DNA of 64,000 nucleotides. Origin: Arthrobacter sp. fls2-241-R2A-200. GTDB lineage: Bacteria; Actinomycetota; Actinomycetes; Actinomycetales; Micrococcaceae. Position 1 is the first letter of the stretch; every line of letters starts with the position of its first letter. The notes beneath the pieces are model-generated. The model worked only from the letters and a program-made list of their open reading frames with translations. It had not been told where the DNA came from and ran no database searches. Made by a program: the position numbers and the translations under genes. Below are positions 44,484 through 53,305 of the stretch, in pieces. The stretch lies in NCBI RefSeq assembly GCF_030209745.1, contig NZ_JARVRJ010000001.1, forward strand, positions 186,001 to 250,000, given 5' to 3'.

Positions 44484-45176
44484 TCACCGAAGTGAGCCCT
44501 TCCTGGCCTCTTCGGTGAGCCGTCCCTGCTGAAGACGGAAGCAGCGTTCGGTCTTTTGCGCGAGACTGCGGTCGTGCGTGACCACCAGGATGGTGGTGTT
44601 GTGGTCCCGGCTCAGCGAGCTCAAGAGCTCGATGATGTGCTCCCCGGTCTGCTCGTCCAGGTTGCCCGTGGGCTCGTCAGCGAGGATCAGCTTGGGCTCG
44701 TTCGCAAGCGCCCTGGCAATTGCCACCCGCTGCTGTTCACCGCCGGACAGGCGGTTGACCTTGCGCGTCTGTTTCTCCGGATCCAACTGCACCTGCTCCA
44801 GTAACTCCTTGGCCCGCTGCAGCCGCTTTGCTTTGCGCACGCCCGCGAACTCCATGGGCAGCATGACATTGTCCAAGGCGGTGAGGTTGGGGATCAGGTT
44901 GAACTGCTGGAATACGAAGCCGATGTCCCGACGGCGGTACTCGGTCAGCTTGCTGTCCGGCAGCCCGGCCAGGCTCACGCCGTCGACGACGACGTCACCA
45001 CTGGTTGGCTTGTCCAGCGCACCCAGCAGGGACAACAGTGTGCTCTTACCGCTGCCGCTCTTGCCGACGATGGACGCCAGCGTTCCCCGCTCGAGCTCGA
45101 AACTGACGCCGTTGACGGGTTTGATGGTCCGGTCACCGGACTTGAACTGACGGACCAGGTCCTTGACTTCAATCAC
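44484..45176 (-). CDS. ABC transporter ATP-binding protein, MacB/LolD type
   Basis: 230 aa: Walker A GKSGSGKST, Q-loop FVFQQFNLIPN, signature LSGGEQQRVAIARAL, Walker B LILADEPTGNLDE and His switch VVTHD. Paired with the FtsX-type permease encoded 2 bp upstream on the same strand. Likely exports a hydrophobic compound or acts in envelope stress. Confidence 0.92.
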   Translation of the reverse strand: MIEVKDLVRQFKSGDRTIKPVNGVSFELERGTLASIVGKSGSGKSTLLSLLGALDKPTSGDVVVDGVSLAGLPDSKLTEYRRRDIGFVFQQFNLIPNLTALDNVMLPMEFAGVRKAKRLQRAKELLEQVQLDPEKQTRKVNRLSGGEQQRVAIARALANEPKLILADEPTGNLDEQTGEHIIELLSSLSRDHNTTILVVTHDRSLAQKTERCFRLQQGRLTEEARKGSLR

Positions 45177-45178
45177 GG

Positions 45179-46609
45179 CTATTCTCCTCGGAGTACTTCG
45201 ATGGGGCGGACGCGGGCGGTAAGCAACGCCGGAATCAACGCGCCGATAATTGCTGCAGCGAACACTGCTGCGATGCCGATGGCTATAACTCCCGGCGATG
45301 CTGTGGCCGTGACGGAGGTGAGCAGTTGGGACGCACCACCAAACGGGCCGCCTTGACCGCCCCCACCGAACCCGCCGCCACCGAACCCGCCGCCACGCTG
45401 GGTGGGGCCGGCGGTCGTCGTGGTGGTGTTCGAACTGATCAAAGCCGAGGCGATCCCGCCGCTGGCGAAGGAAGCGATCGCTGCACCGACAACACTTCCC
45501 AACGCAACGAGCACGAGGGCCTCGAGGACGAACTGCAGTCCAATGGTGCGGTTGCGTGCACCGATGGCTTTCAAGACCCCGATCTCACGCCGGCGCTCAC
45601 GAACCAGCATCACCATGATGAGCAGGATTATGATCCCGGCGGTGGCCAAGGCTGCGATGAAGGCGACCATGGAGATATTCCTGACGCTGCCCAGCGAACT
45701 GACGGCGGTGGCAAGGTTGCGCTGTCCTTGGGTGACGTCGGCTTTGCTCGCACCGAGTGCGTTTTGGACGGCCGTCTTGGTGCTGTCCACGTTGTCCATG
45801 CTGTTCACTGTGACGATCATGGAGGACAGTTCGTCGGGGGTGGCTGCCAGCGCTTGGGCTTCGGGGAGGGTCACGTAGACGGCGTTGTTGCCGAAGGTCG
45901 TTCCCGCATCGAAGATACCGGTGACTGTAAAGGTCTTGTCCTCAATGGTGAACGTTGAGCCGACCTTGAGGTTGTTCTTCTCAGCCAGCGTGGTCCCTAC
46001 CAATGCCTTCGCAGAGGCAGCTGTGTAGTCACCCAGCCCGGTGCCGCTGGTGATGGCTAGGGCTTTACCAGCGCTATCCACCTCTGCGCCGATTCCCGTA
46101 GCAGTGATGGGGAGACTCCGGGCAGGCTGTGTGCCGGTGGTGCCTGTGCCTGTGCCTGTGCCGGTGGAGCCGTTGTTGCGGTTGCCCAGCGTTCCGGCGT
46201 CGATCGCTGCCGTCAGGTTGGTGGTGACGTTCGTTTGCTGTCCGCCCGGAGCGGCGCCGCCCGGTCCGGCGGCCTGCGTGGTGTCAGTGGTCGAACCGGT
46301 GGTTGCAGTCCGTAGCCGCAAGGCCTTGGTGCCCACCACGGAGGTGACGTTGGTAACGGCCGCGGCGGTCTTCGCTTCGGCGGTGGTCAGTGGTTCTCCG
46401 CCGCCTTCAAAGCCTTGGCCGCCGGCCGGATTCACTGTCAGCGTGGTGCCTACCGAAGCGTTGAGCTCCTGCACCTTGGCGCCCACGGCCTGGTTGGCCA
46501 CGAGCATGGCCAGTGCCAAGCCGATGGCCACGGCCAACACTGCAACTACCGCAGCCGTTCTGATTTTATTGCGGAAGGCATTGCCTACGCTCCTGGCAAG
46601 GACGCTCAC
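45179..46609 (-). CDS. FtsX/MacB-type ABC permease with Gly-rich loop
   Basis: 476 aa, GTG with AAAGGAG 4 nt upstream. TM1 near residue 20 (AAVVAVLAVAIGLALAMLVA), a MacB_PCD periplasmic-type domain to ~280, then three TM helices. The extracellular region carries a Thr/Gly tract (GTGTGTGTTGT) encoded by a GTGCCT-type DNA repeat. A Gly-rich loop RGGGFGGGGFGGGGQGG lies between TM3 and TM4. Both loops are unusual for the family and may be flexible linkers. Partner of the ATPase downstream. Confidence 0.88.
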   Translation of the reverse strand: MSVLARSVGNAFRNKIRTAAVVAVLAVAIGLALAMLVANQAVGAKVQELNASVGTTLTVNPAGGQGFEGGGEPLTTAEAKTAAAVTNVTSVVGTKALRLRTATTGSTTDTTQAAGPGGAAPGGQQTNVTTNLTAAIDAGTLGNRNNGSTGTGTGTGTTGTQPARSLPITATGIGAEVDSAGKALAITSGTGLGDYTAASAKALVGTTLAEKNNLKVGSTFTIEDKTFTVTGIFDAGTTFGNNAVYVTLPEAQALAATPDELSSMIVTVNSMDNVDSTKTAVQNALGASKADVTQGQRNLATAVSSLGSVRNISMVAFIAALATAGIIILLIMVMLVRERRREIGVLKAIGARNRTIGLQFVLEALVLVALGSVVGAAIASFASGGIASALISSNTTTTTAGPTQRGGGFGGGGFGGGGQGGPFGGASQLLTSVTATASPGVIAIGIAAVFAAAIIGALIPALLTARVRPIEVLRGE

Positions 46610-46620
46610 GTTTCTCCTTT

Positions 46621-46659
46621 GGACCTGCTGGTGGCCCGCTGGAACGGGGCCGCAGGTCC
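46621..46659 (-). promoter_or_regulatory. Hairpin directly upstream of the permease ribosome site
   Basis: GGACCTGC/GCAGGTCC enclosing GGCCCC/GGGCC. The stem ends 2 nt before AAAGGAG, so it could affect ribosome access. Confidence 0.35.
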
Positions 46660-46762
46660 AACATTGCCCAGCGCCGCTGTGCGGTGAGCCAGCCCAGGCT
46701 ATGTGTGGGCTGTGAAAGGTGAGCGGGCCACTGCTTTTAGGGCAGTGCAAAAGCCCCAACGC

Positions 46763-46798
46763 AAAAGCCCCAACCCGCCGTGTGGCGGATCGGGGCTT
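46763..46798 (-). terminator. Terminator of the mmsA-mmsB-chvE operon
   Basis: On the minus strand AAGCCCC-CCGCC-loop-GGCGG-GGGGCTTTTGC, followed by a second GGGGCTTTTGC echo. It lies 36 bp after the chvE stop. Confidence 0.85.
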
Positions 46799-46833
46799 CC
46801 CTGCTGCTTTTATGCGGTGTTGCTTATGGTCGA

Positions 46834-47946
46834 TTACTTCGTGATCGGGCCGAGTACCGGATCGTCCACGTAGGCCGTCTTGACGTTGTCCTTGGTGACG
46901 ATCTGAGGAGGCAGGAGGAACGCAGGAACAGTCTTTACACCGTTCTTGTAAGAGTCCTTGTCGTTGATCTCCAGCTGCTTGCCTGCCTGCAGGTCCTTCA
47001 CCATGGTGATGGCGTGCTCAACGAGCTTGCGGGTGTCCTTGTTGATGGTGGAGTACTGCTCGCCGGCCATGATCGACTTGACGGACTCAACTTCGGAGTC
47101 CTGGCCCGTGACGACAGGAAGCGGTTTGCCGGCCGCCTTGACCGAGGTCAGGATGGCGCGGGCCAGGGTGTCATTGGGGGACAGTACGCCGTCCAGCGAA
47201 GCGCTGGTGTAGGAACCCGCGATCAGGGTATCCATGCGCTTCTGGGCATTTTCTGCCTTCCAGCCCTGGGTAACGGCCTGTTCGAACGAGGTCTGGCCGG
47301 AAACTACCTTGAGGGTACCGTCGTCGATCTTCGGCTTCAGGATGCTCATGGCGCCGTCGAAGAAGACCTTGGCGTTGGCGTCATCCGGGGATCCGGCGAA
47401 GAGTTCGATGTTGTACGGGCCGGAGGGCTTCTTGGCCTTCAGTCCGTCCAACAGTGCCTGGCCCTGGAGCACGCCGACCTTGAAGTTGTCGTAGGCCACG
47501 TAGTAGTCCACGTTGGCGGTGTTCAGGAGCAAGCGGTCGTAAGCGATGACGGTGGCACCGGCATCCTTGGCCTGCTTGAGCTGCGTACCCAGCTGGGCGC
47601 CGTCGATGGCTCCCACAATAATGACCTTGGCACCCTTGGTGACCATGGCGCTGATTTGGTTCTGCTGCTCGGAAACGCCTCCGTTGGCGAACTGGACGTC
47701 GGCCTTGAAGCCGGCTCCGGTGAGGCCGTCGTTGAACAGCTTCTCCGCGAGGACCCAGTTTTCACTGGTCTTCTGTGGAAGCGCGACGCCGATCAGCGAG
47801 TCCTTGGGGAACGCATCCGCGCCTGCGCTGTTGCTGCTGCTGGACCCACTGTCCGTGCGGCCGCAGGCTGTCAGCGCCAGTGCCGCGATGGCAGCGACTG
47901 CTGCTGCCTTTCCTGCTTTACCAAACATTCGCATATCTTGGTTCAC
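46834..47946 (-). CDS. chvE: Multiple-sugar ABC transporter substrate-binding lipoprotein
   Basis: 370 aa (GTG 47946; ATG 47934 is an alternative). Signal with lipobox LTACG, then the Peripla_BP_4 fold: LIGVALPQKTSENWVLAEKL, GAKVIIVGAIDGAQLGTQLK, IAYDRLLLNTANVDYYVAYD. ChvE-type proteins bind xylose, glucose, galactose and similar sugars. It is the last gene of the ABC operon, an unusual order since the binding protein is normally first. Confidence 0.9.
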   Translation of the reverse strand: MNQDMRMFGKAGKAAAVAAIAALALTACGRTDSGSSSSNSAGADAFPKDSLIGVALPQKTSENWVLAEKLFNDGLTGAGFKADVQFANGGVSEQQNQISAMVTKGAKVIIVGAIDGAQLGTQLKQAKDAGATVIAYDRLLLNTANVDYYVAYDNFKVGVLQGQALLDGLKAKKPSGPYNIELFAGSPDDANAKVFFDGAMSILKPKIDDGTLKVVSGQTSFEQAVTQGWKAENAQKRMDTLIAGSYTSASLDGVLSPNDTLARAILTSVKAAGKPLPVVTGQDSEVESVKSIMAGEQYSTINKDTRKLVEHAITMVKDLQAGKQLEINDKDSYKNGVKTVPAFLLPPQIVTKDNVKTAYVDDPVLGPITK

Positions 47947-47987
47947 TTTCTGTATGGGTGGGTGGAGCGAGTCGTTGGGAGCCGGTT

Positions 47988-49259
47988 CTAGGCCTCCCGG
48001 GAAATGACCTCTTTGGTTTGGGTGGTTTCGTCCGGCTTGAGTTCGTTGTTGTTGCGCTGGAAATTCTTCAACAACATGCCCGTGATGGACCTCTTGCCCT
48101 GGGACTTGTTGTAAACATCGAAGGCAACTGCTGCCAGGAGCACCAAGCCCTTGATGATCTGGGTCAGGTCAGCGCCCACGCCCAGCAGCTGGAGGCCATT
48201 GTTCAGGACGGCCATGACGAGGCCACCGACAATGGAGCCGATAACGGTACCCACGCCACCGGTGACGGCTGCGCCACCGATGAAGACTGCTGCAATGGCG
48301 TCCAGTTCCCAGCCGACGCCGTCGAACGGTCCGGAAGCGGTGGAGCGGCCAACAAAGATCATCCCGGCCAGTCCTGCCAGGATGGACATGTTCATCATGA
48401 CCATGAAGTTGACCTTCTTGGACTGCACACCGGACAGCTCGGCCGCGTGGCGGTTGCCACCGACGGCGTACACGTGGCGGCCGAGGACTGTCTTGTCTGC
48501 GATGAAGCCGTAGATGAGGACCAATACCGCCAGGATGAGACCGGGGACGGGGAACGACGTGCCAGGGCGACCCGTGGCGAACAGGTAGGTTGCGTAAAGG
48601 ATCGCAGCGCAGATCAGGACCAGCTTTGTGGTATCGACCCACATTTCAGGTACATCGGCGCCCAGCGCCTTGTTGGCTGCACGCCTCCGGAGGGACATGA
48701 TGACCACGAAGGCCGCAGCGAGCACTCCAAGAAGTAGCGTGGCGTTGTTGTAGCCGGTGTTCGGACCAATTTCGGGCAGGTACCCCGAACCAATGAACTG
48801 GAAGTCCTCCGGCACCGGAATCGTGTTGGACTTGCCTACGAACTGGTTGAAACCGCGGAACAGGAGCATGCCTGCCAGGGTCACGATGAAGGCTGGGATA
48901 CCCACATAGGCTGTCCAGAAGCCTTGCCACGCGCCGATCAGGGCACCCAGCGCCAGGCCGAACAGCACGCCCATGTACCAAGGGATGCCCCAGTCGCGGA
49001 TGGCAAGAGCTACGGAGACACCTACGAAGGCTGCCACGGAACCGACCGAAAGATCGATGTGGCCGGCGATGATCACCAGGACCATGCCGATGGCCAGGAT
49101 CAGGATGTAGGCATTGCCGTTGAACAGGTTGATCACGTTGCCGGGCGTCAGGGTCCGGCCCTCGGTGAAGATCTGGAAGAAGACGATAAGTGCCACCAGG
49201 GCGAATATCATGCCGAACTGGCGGGAATTGCCACCAAATAGCTTCTTGAGCGCGTTCAT
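47988..49259 (-). CDS. mmsB: Multiple-sugar ABC transporter permease
   Basis: 423 aa with about ten TM helices, BPD_transp_2 family: NVINLFNGNAYILILAIGMV, IIAGHIDLSVGSVAAFVGVS, the EAA-like loop AVGGNRHAAELSGVQSKKVN, and GGVGTVIGSIVGGLVMAVLN. AAGGA lies 10 nt upstream of the ATG. Forms the channel with MmsA. Confidence 0.93.
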   Translation of the reverse strand: MNALKKLFGGNSRQFGMIFALVALIVFFQIFTEGRTLTPGNVINLFNGNAYILILAIGMVLVIIAGHIDLSVGSVAAFVGVSVALAIRDWGIPWYMGVLFGLALGALIGAWQGFWTAYVGIPAFIVTLAGMLLFRGFNQFVGKSNTIPVPEDFQFIGSGYLPEIGPNTGYNNATLLLGVLAAAFVVIMSLRRRAANKALGADVPEMWVDTTKLVLICAAILYATYLFATGRPGTSFPVPGLILAVLVLIYGFIADKTVLGRHVYAVGGNRHAAELSGVQSKKVNFMVMMNMSILAGLAGMIFVGRSTASGPFDGVGWELDAIAAVFIGGAAVTGGVGTVIGSIVGGLVMAVLNNGLQLLGVGADLTQIIKGLVLLAAVAFDVYNKSQGKRSITGMLLKNFQRNNNELKPDETTQTKEVISREA

Positions 49260-49302
49260 TGTTTTGGTCCTTGTGTCAGGAAGGGGTGAGGCTGGGCCAC
49301 GG

Positions 49303-50859
49303 TCAGGCGGTCTTTCGGGCGGAAGTCATGAGCTTCATGAGGCTTTCCTGGGTTGCTTCGTTTTTATCCAGGACACCGGTGATGGCGCCCTCGAAAATCG
49401 TGTAGATACGGTCGGACAGGCCCAGGAGCTCAGGAAGCTCCGAGGAGATGACGATCACTCCCTTGCCTTGGTTGGCCAGCCTCTGGATGATCCCGTAAAT
49501 CTCGTACTTGGCACCCACATCGATGCCGCGGGTGGGTTCGTCCAGGATGAGGAGGTCAGGGTCGGTGAACATCCACTTGGCCAGGACAACCTTCTGCTGG
49601 TTCCCACCGGAGAGCTTGGCCACGCCTTCCTCCACCGATGGGGTCTTGGTCCGGAGGGACTTGCGGTATTCCTCTGCGACCGAAAATTCCTTGCGGGCAT
49701 CAACCACCGAGTGCTTGCTGATCCCCCGAAGGTTGGCAGCAACGGTGGTGGTCTTGATGTCATCGAGCAGGTTCAAGCCCAGCGATTTGCGGTCCTCGGT
49801 GACGTAACCGAGTCCGGCGTCGATCGCTGCGCGTACGGAGCGGAGCTGAACCGGCTTGCCGTCCTTGTAGACCTGGCCCTTGATGAACCTGCCGTAGGAG
49901 TGTCCGAAAAGTGAGCGAGCGAGTTCGGTCCGGCCGGCGCCCATGAGACCTGCGAAACCGACGATCTCGCCGCGGCGGACGTAGAAGTTCGAACCCTTGC
50001 AGATAAGCCGGTCCTGGATCTGCGGGTGCCCGACGGTCCAGTCCTTCACCTCGAAGAACACCTCGCCGATCTTCGGCTCGTGATCCGGGAAACGGGACTC
50101 GAGCGTCCTGCCCACCATGCCCTTGATGATGCGGTCCTCGTCAACACCATCGCGCTTGACGTTCAACGTCTCGATGGACTTGCCATCGCGGATGATGGTG
50201 ATCTCGTCCGCGATCTGTTCGATCTCGTTGAGCTTGTGGGAAATCATGATGGAGGTGATGCCCCGGCCCTTGAGTCCGCGGATCAAGTCCAGCAGGTGCT
50301 GGGAGTCGGATTCGTTCAGCGCCGCGGTGGGCTCATCCAGGATCAGGAGCTTCACGGATTTGTTCAGCGCCTTGGCGATTTCCACCAGCTGCTGCTTGCC
50401 GACACCGATTTCCTTGATGGGGGTGTCCGGATCATCGCGCAAGCCGACGCGCGCCAGCAGATCCAGCGAACGCTTGCGCGCCTCAGCCCAGTCAATGACG
50501 CCCCATTTGGTGGGTTCATTGCCCAGGAAAATGTTCTCCATAATGGAAAGTTCCGGAATCAGGGCCAGTTCCTGGTGGATGATCACGATGCCGGCTGCTT
50601 CACTGGCGCGGATGTCTTTGAATTGCTGGGTTTCTGCCTGGTACACGATGTCACCGGTGTAGCTCCCGTAGGGGTAGACACCGGACAGAACCTTCATGAG
50701 CGTGGACTTGCCGGCGCCGTTCTCACCGCAGATCGCGTGGATCTCGCCGGCCATGACCCGCAAGCTCACGTTCGACAAGGCCTTCACGCCCGGGAACTCC
50801 TTGGTGATCGACCGCATCTCCAACAGGATGGGATCACCTTGCGTGTTGAGGGTTGTCAT
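49303..50859 (-). CDS. mmsA: Multiple-sugar ABC transporter ATPase, two cassettes
   Basis: 518 aa. The first cassette has Walker [24 protein letters not shown] and [13 protein letters not shown]. The second has the degenerate P-loop [10 protein letters not shown] normal for sugar ABC proteins, then [14 protein letters not shown] and [14 protein letters not shown]. Energises uptake of pentoses and hexoses. Its promoter shares an operator-like motif with the ROK gene. Confidence 0.94.
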   Translation of the reverse strand: MTTLNTQGDPILLEMRSITKEFPGVKALSNVSLRVMAGEIHAICGENGAGKSTLMKVLSGVYPYGSYTGDIVYQAETQQFKDIRASEAAGIVIIHQELALIPELSIMENIFLGNEPTKWGVIDWAEARKRSLDLLARVGLRDDPDTPIKEIGVGKQQLVEIAKALNKSVKLLILDEPTAALNESDSQHLLDLIRGLKGRGITSIMISHKLNEIEQIADEITIIRDGKSIETLNVKRDGVDEDRIIKGMVGRTLESRFPDHEPKIGEVFFEVKDWTVGHPQIQDRLICKGSNFYVRRGEIVGFAGLMGAGRTELARSLFGHSYGRFIKGQVYKDGKPVQLRSVRAAIDAGLGYVTEDRKSLGLNLLDDIKTTTVAANLRGISKHSVVDARKEFSVAEEYRKSLRTKTPSVEEGVAKLSGGNQQKVVLAKWMFTDPDLLILDEPTRGIDVGAKYEIYGIIQRLANQGKGVIVISSELPELLGLSDRIYTIFEGAITGVLDKNEATQESLMKLMTSARKTA

Positions 50860-50926
50860 CAGCCCTTACGCCTCCAATGCAGACTTCGTTGTCGGCCCCG
50901 CAAACGGCGGAGCTGTCTGATGAAAA

Positions 50927-50968
50927 AGTAAACTGGATCACCCGTCTTGTCGTCAAGACTTGAACGCA
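50927..50968 (-). promoter_or_regulatory. mmsA promoter with ROK operator-like motif
   Basis: TTGACG (-35), 18-bp spacer, TTTACT (-10, 50927-50932). The -35 lies inside CGTTCAnnTCTTGACnACAA (50947-50967), a motif found again at the ROK promoter. Confidence 0.6.
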
Positions 50969-50988
50969 TGATGTAGCTAACGATTTCG

Positions 50989-52179
50989 TTACCTACCGGT
51001 AATACCGGCATGTTGAAACACCAAAGCGGCTGCTCCAAGAGCTTCCGCACGAGCCCCCAAAGAGGACATGGCGAGGTGTGTTGTCTCGCCCACCACCGGC
51101 ACCGCGTGGCGAATCAGGCCCCGCCGAATGGGCTCCAGGAGGAGGTCCCCGAGCCCTGCCAAAGGTCCCCCCACAACAATGACTTCAGGGTTGATGAGGT
51201 TGGTGACATTGCCCAAAGCGCGCCCCACGGCCAGGCCGGCGTCGTCCACCACGCGCTGGGTGGCGGAGTCTCCGGCGAGGCAGTTGCGGACGATGTCCTG
51301 CGGGGTCAACAGCCGGTCCTGGCCGCGTCCCAGCAGTTCGATCATGGTGGTGGTGGACGCTATCGTTTCGAGGCAACCGCGGTTCCCGCAACGGCAGACC
51401 AAGCCATGCTCATGGATGGTTGCATGGCCGATTTCCCCGGTGATGCCAACGTTCCCGTAGTAGGGGAATCCGTTGAGTATCAAGCCTGCGCCGATGCCCG
51501 AACCGACCTTGAGGAACATGAGGTTGGAGACTCCGCTGTGCGGCCCCCAAGTCACCTCGGCCAGGGCACCCAGGTTGGCGTCGTTGTCAACAAAGACGGG
51601 GCAATCCAGTGCTTCCTCCAAGCGGTGGAGGATGTCGATGCCCACCCATTCAGGGAGGATGGCCCCCTGCGCCACGGTGCCGGTCCGGCGGTCGATCGGG
51701 CCTGGTATTCCGGCGCCCGCACCCACCACCGCGCTGCGGGAAATGCCGTTGTTCTCCAGCAAGGTATCCAGCAGCTGAACCGCCGTCGCAATGCCTTCCT
51801 CGGCTTGGTGGCCCAGCGGTAGTTCGACGTAATCCTCGGCAATAACGTGGTAGCCCAATGAGGCCAGGACCACGCGTAAGTGTCGGCGGCCGAAGTCGAT
51901 TCCGACGGCGACTGCACCGTTGCTGTTGAGCCGCACATTTGTTGCGCGGCGCCCCGAACTCGTGGTCGGCTCCGTTGCTACCAGCCCGGCGTCTTGCATG
52001 ATCTTCACGATGTTGGACACTGTGGCGGTGGAGAGCCCGGTCTGCCGGGAGAGTTCCGCCTGCGTGGAGGGCCCGCTGAGAAGGCATTCGATGATTCGTT
52101 GCTGATTCTGGTGGCGCAAGGCAGACTGCGAGCCGGGTTTTCTCGGCTGGCTCTTCGTTGAGCGCTGGGTAGCGGGCAT
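50989..52179 (-). CDS. ROK-family transcriptional regulator
   Basis: 396 aa from MPATQRSTKSQPRKPGSQSA. N-terminal MarR-like winged helix (QAELSRQTGLSTATVSNIVK), then the ROK domain with GIDFGRRHLRVVLASLG, VFVDNDANLGALAEVTWG, GSGIGAGLILNG and the Zn-binding EHGLVCRCGNRGCLE. It probably represses mmsA-mmsB-chvE and itself in the absence of sugar. CACTCT 6 nt before the ATG suggests a leaderless mRNA. Confidence 0.92.
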   Translation of the reverse strand: MPATQRSTKSQPRKPGSQSALRHQNQQRIIECLLSGPSTQAELSRQTGLSTATVSNIVKIMQDAGLVATEPTTSSGRRATNVRLNSNGAVAVGIDFGRRHLRVVLASLGYHVIAEDYVELPLGHQAEEGIATAVQLLDTLLENNGISRSAVVGAGAGIPGPIDRRTGTVAQGAILPEWVGIDILHRLEEALDCPVFVDNDANLGALAEVTWGPHSGVSNLMFLKVGSGIGAGLILNGFPYYGNVGITGEIGHATIHEHGLVCRCGNRGCLETIASTTTMIELLGRGQDRLLTPQDIVRNCLAGDSATQRVVDDAGLAVGRALGNVTNLINPEVIVVGGPLAGLGDLLLEPIRRGLIRHAVPVVGETTHLAMSSLGARAEALGAAALVFQHAGITGR

Positions 52180-52185
52180 GACAAG

Positions 52186-52227
52186 AGAGTGCCCCAAAAG
52201 CGTCGTTGTAGTCAAGAAGTGAACGCA
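52186..52227 (-). promoter_or_regulatory. ROK gene promoter with shared operator motif
   Basis: TTGACT (-35), 18 bp, CACTCT (-10, 52186-52191), 6 nt, ATG. The -35 is embedded in the same motif as at mmsA (52206-52227). Confidence 0.55.
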
Positions 52228-52280
52228 AGGAGTCAAGGTTCCCCGACATACTCCAACGCATGATCTGCCCAATTCTGCCC

Positions 52281-52341
52281 GTTGTGGGGCCCGCTATGCA
52301 CCCTCAAAAGCACGAATGGCGTGTAGAGCGGGCCTGGCAAC
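52281..52341. repeat. Palindromic repeat R2, copy 2
   Basis: GTTGTGGGGCCCGCTATGCA pairs imperfectly with GTGTAGAGCGGGCCTGGCAAC. Lies in the divergent gap between the ROK gene and davA. Confidence 0.85.
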
Positions 52342-52498
52342 GAAGCGTCGGGGCCGAAAGCGTGCAATGCGTCCCGTCTGGTCCGCCGTCGGGTCCAAAT
52401 GCCCGGGTGACGCCCGAAGCGACGCGCCTAGGCTGGAAGGGAACAAAGAACACACTTCGCGGAACACCCTGCGCCGGGAAGCGAACACCAAGGTGGTA

Positions 52499-53305
52499 AT
52501 GATGCTGCTGTCCCTCCTGCAAGCAAACGCGTCAGTCCTCGACGTCGATGCCAACCTTCGCGTCATTGACGACGCCGCCAGCCGGGCTGCGCGGGCAGGG
52601 GCGGGGTTGCTCCTGACCCCCGAGCTGTTCCCTGTGGGCTACGCGCCCCTGCGCCTGCACGCCGAATTCGACCCCTCCACGCTCCCCGGGATCCGGGCCC
52701 GCCTCGCCGAGATAGCGTCCAAGCACAGCATCGGGCTCGTCTACAGCCTTCCCGCCGTCGGCAACGACCAAAATGCCTGGAATATCACCGCGACTTTGCT
52801 GGATGCCGCGGGTAAGGAAGTCCTCAACTACGCCAAGGTCCATCTCTTCGGTCCGGAGGAACACAAGGCGTTCGTCGGCGCCCAGGAACCCCCCGCCGTC
52901 GTGGACTTCATGGGCATCCAAACCTCGATGCTGATCTGCTACGACGTCGAATTCCCCGAAGCGGTGCGGGCCGCGGCCACCCGCGGCGCCGAGCTCCTGC
53001 TGGTGCCCACCGCGCTGTCGGCAGGATTCGACAATGTGCCCCAGGTGCTCATCCGTGCCCGTGCGCTGGAGAGCCAGCTCAACGTGGCGTACGCCAACCA
53101 CAGCGGACACGAGGACGTGTACGACTTCCTGGGCGGAAGCGTCATTGCAGGACCGGACGGTTCGTTGCTGGCTGCCGCGGGGGAGTCTGCCGCGCTCTTG
53201 TTCGCCGAGATCGGCACAGCGGCGGTGAAAGCCGCCCGCGAGGAAGTCCCGTACCTGCGCGAACGCCGGCCGGGCCTGTACGCGCAGTGGGACCCGCAGG
53301 CCTAG
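52499..53305 (+). CDS. davA: Carbon-nitrogen hydrolase, probable 5-aminovaleramidase
   Basis: 268 aa from MMLLSLLQANASVLDVDANL; AAGGTGG lies close upstream, so the second ATG at 52502 is equally possible. Nitrilase-superfamily triad: Glu in LTPELF, Lys in NYAKVHLF, Cys in LICYDVEFPE. It matches 5-aminovaleramidase (DavA) from memory, for example the GPDGSLLA and ICYD-EFPE segments. With davB in the same cluster it would hydrolyse 5-aminovaleramide to 5-aminovalerate. Confidence 0.8.
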   Translation: MMLLSLLQANASVLDVDANLRVIDDAASRAARAGAGLLLTPELFPVGYAPLRLHAEFDPSTLPGIRARLAEIASKHSIGLVYSLPAVGNDQNAWNITATLLDAAGKEVLNYAKVHLFGPEEHKAFVGAQEPPAVVDFMGIQTSMLICYDVEFPEAVRAAATRGAELLLVPTALSAGFDNVPQVLIRARALESQLNVAYANHSGHEDVYDFLGGSVIAGPDGSLLAAAGESAALLFAEIGTAAVKAAREEVPYLRERRPGLYAQWDPQA

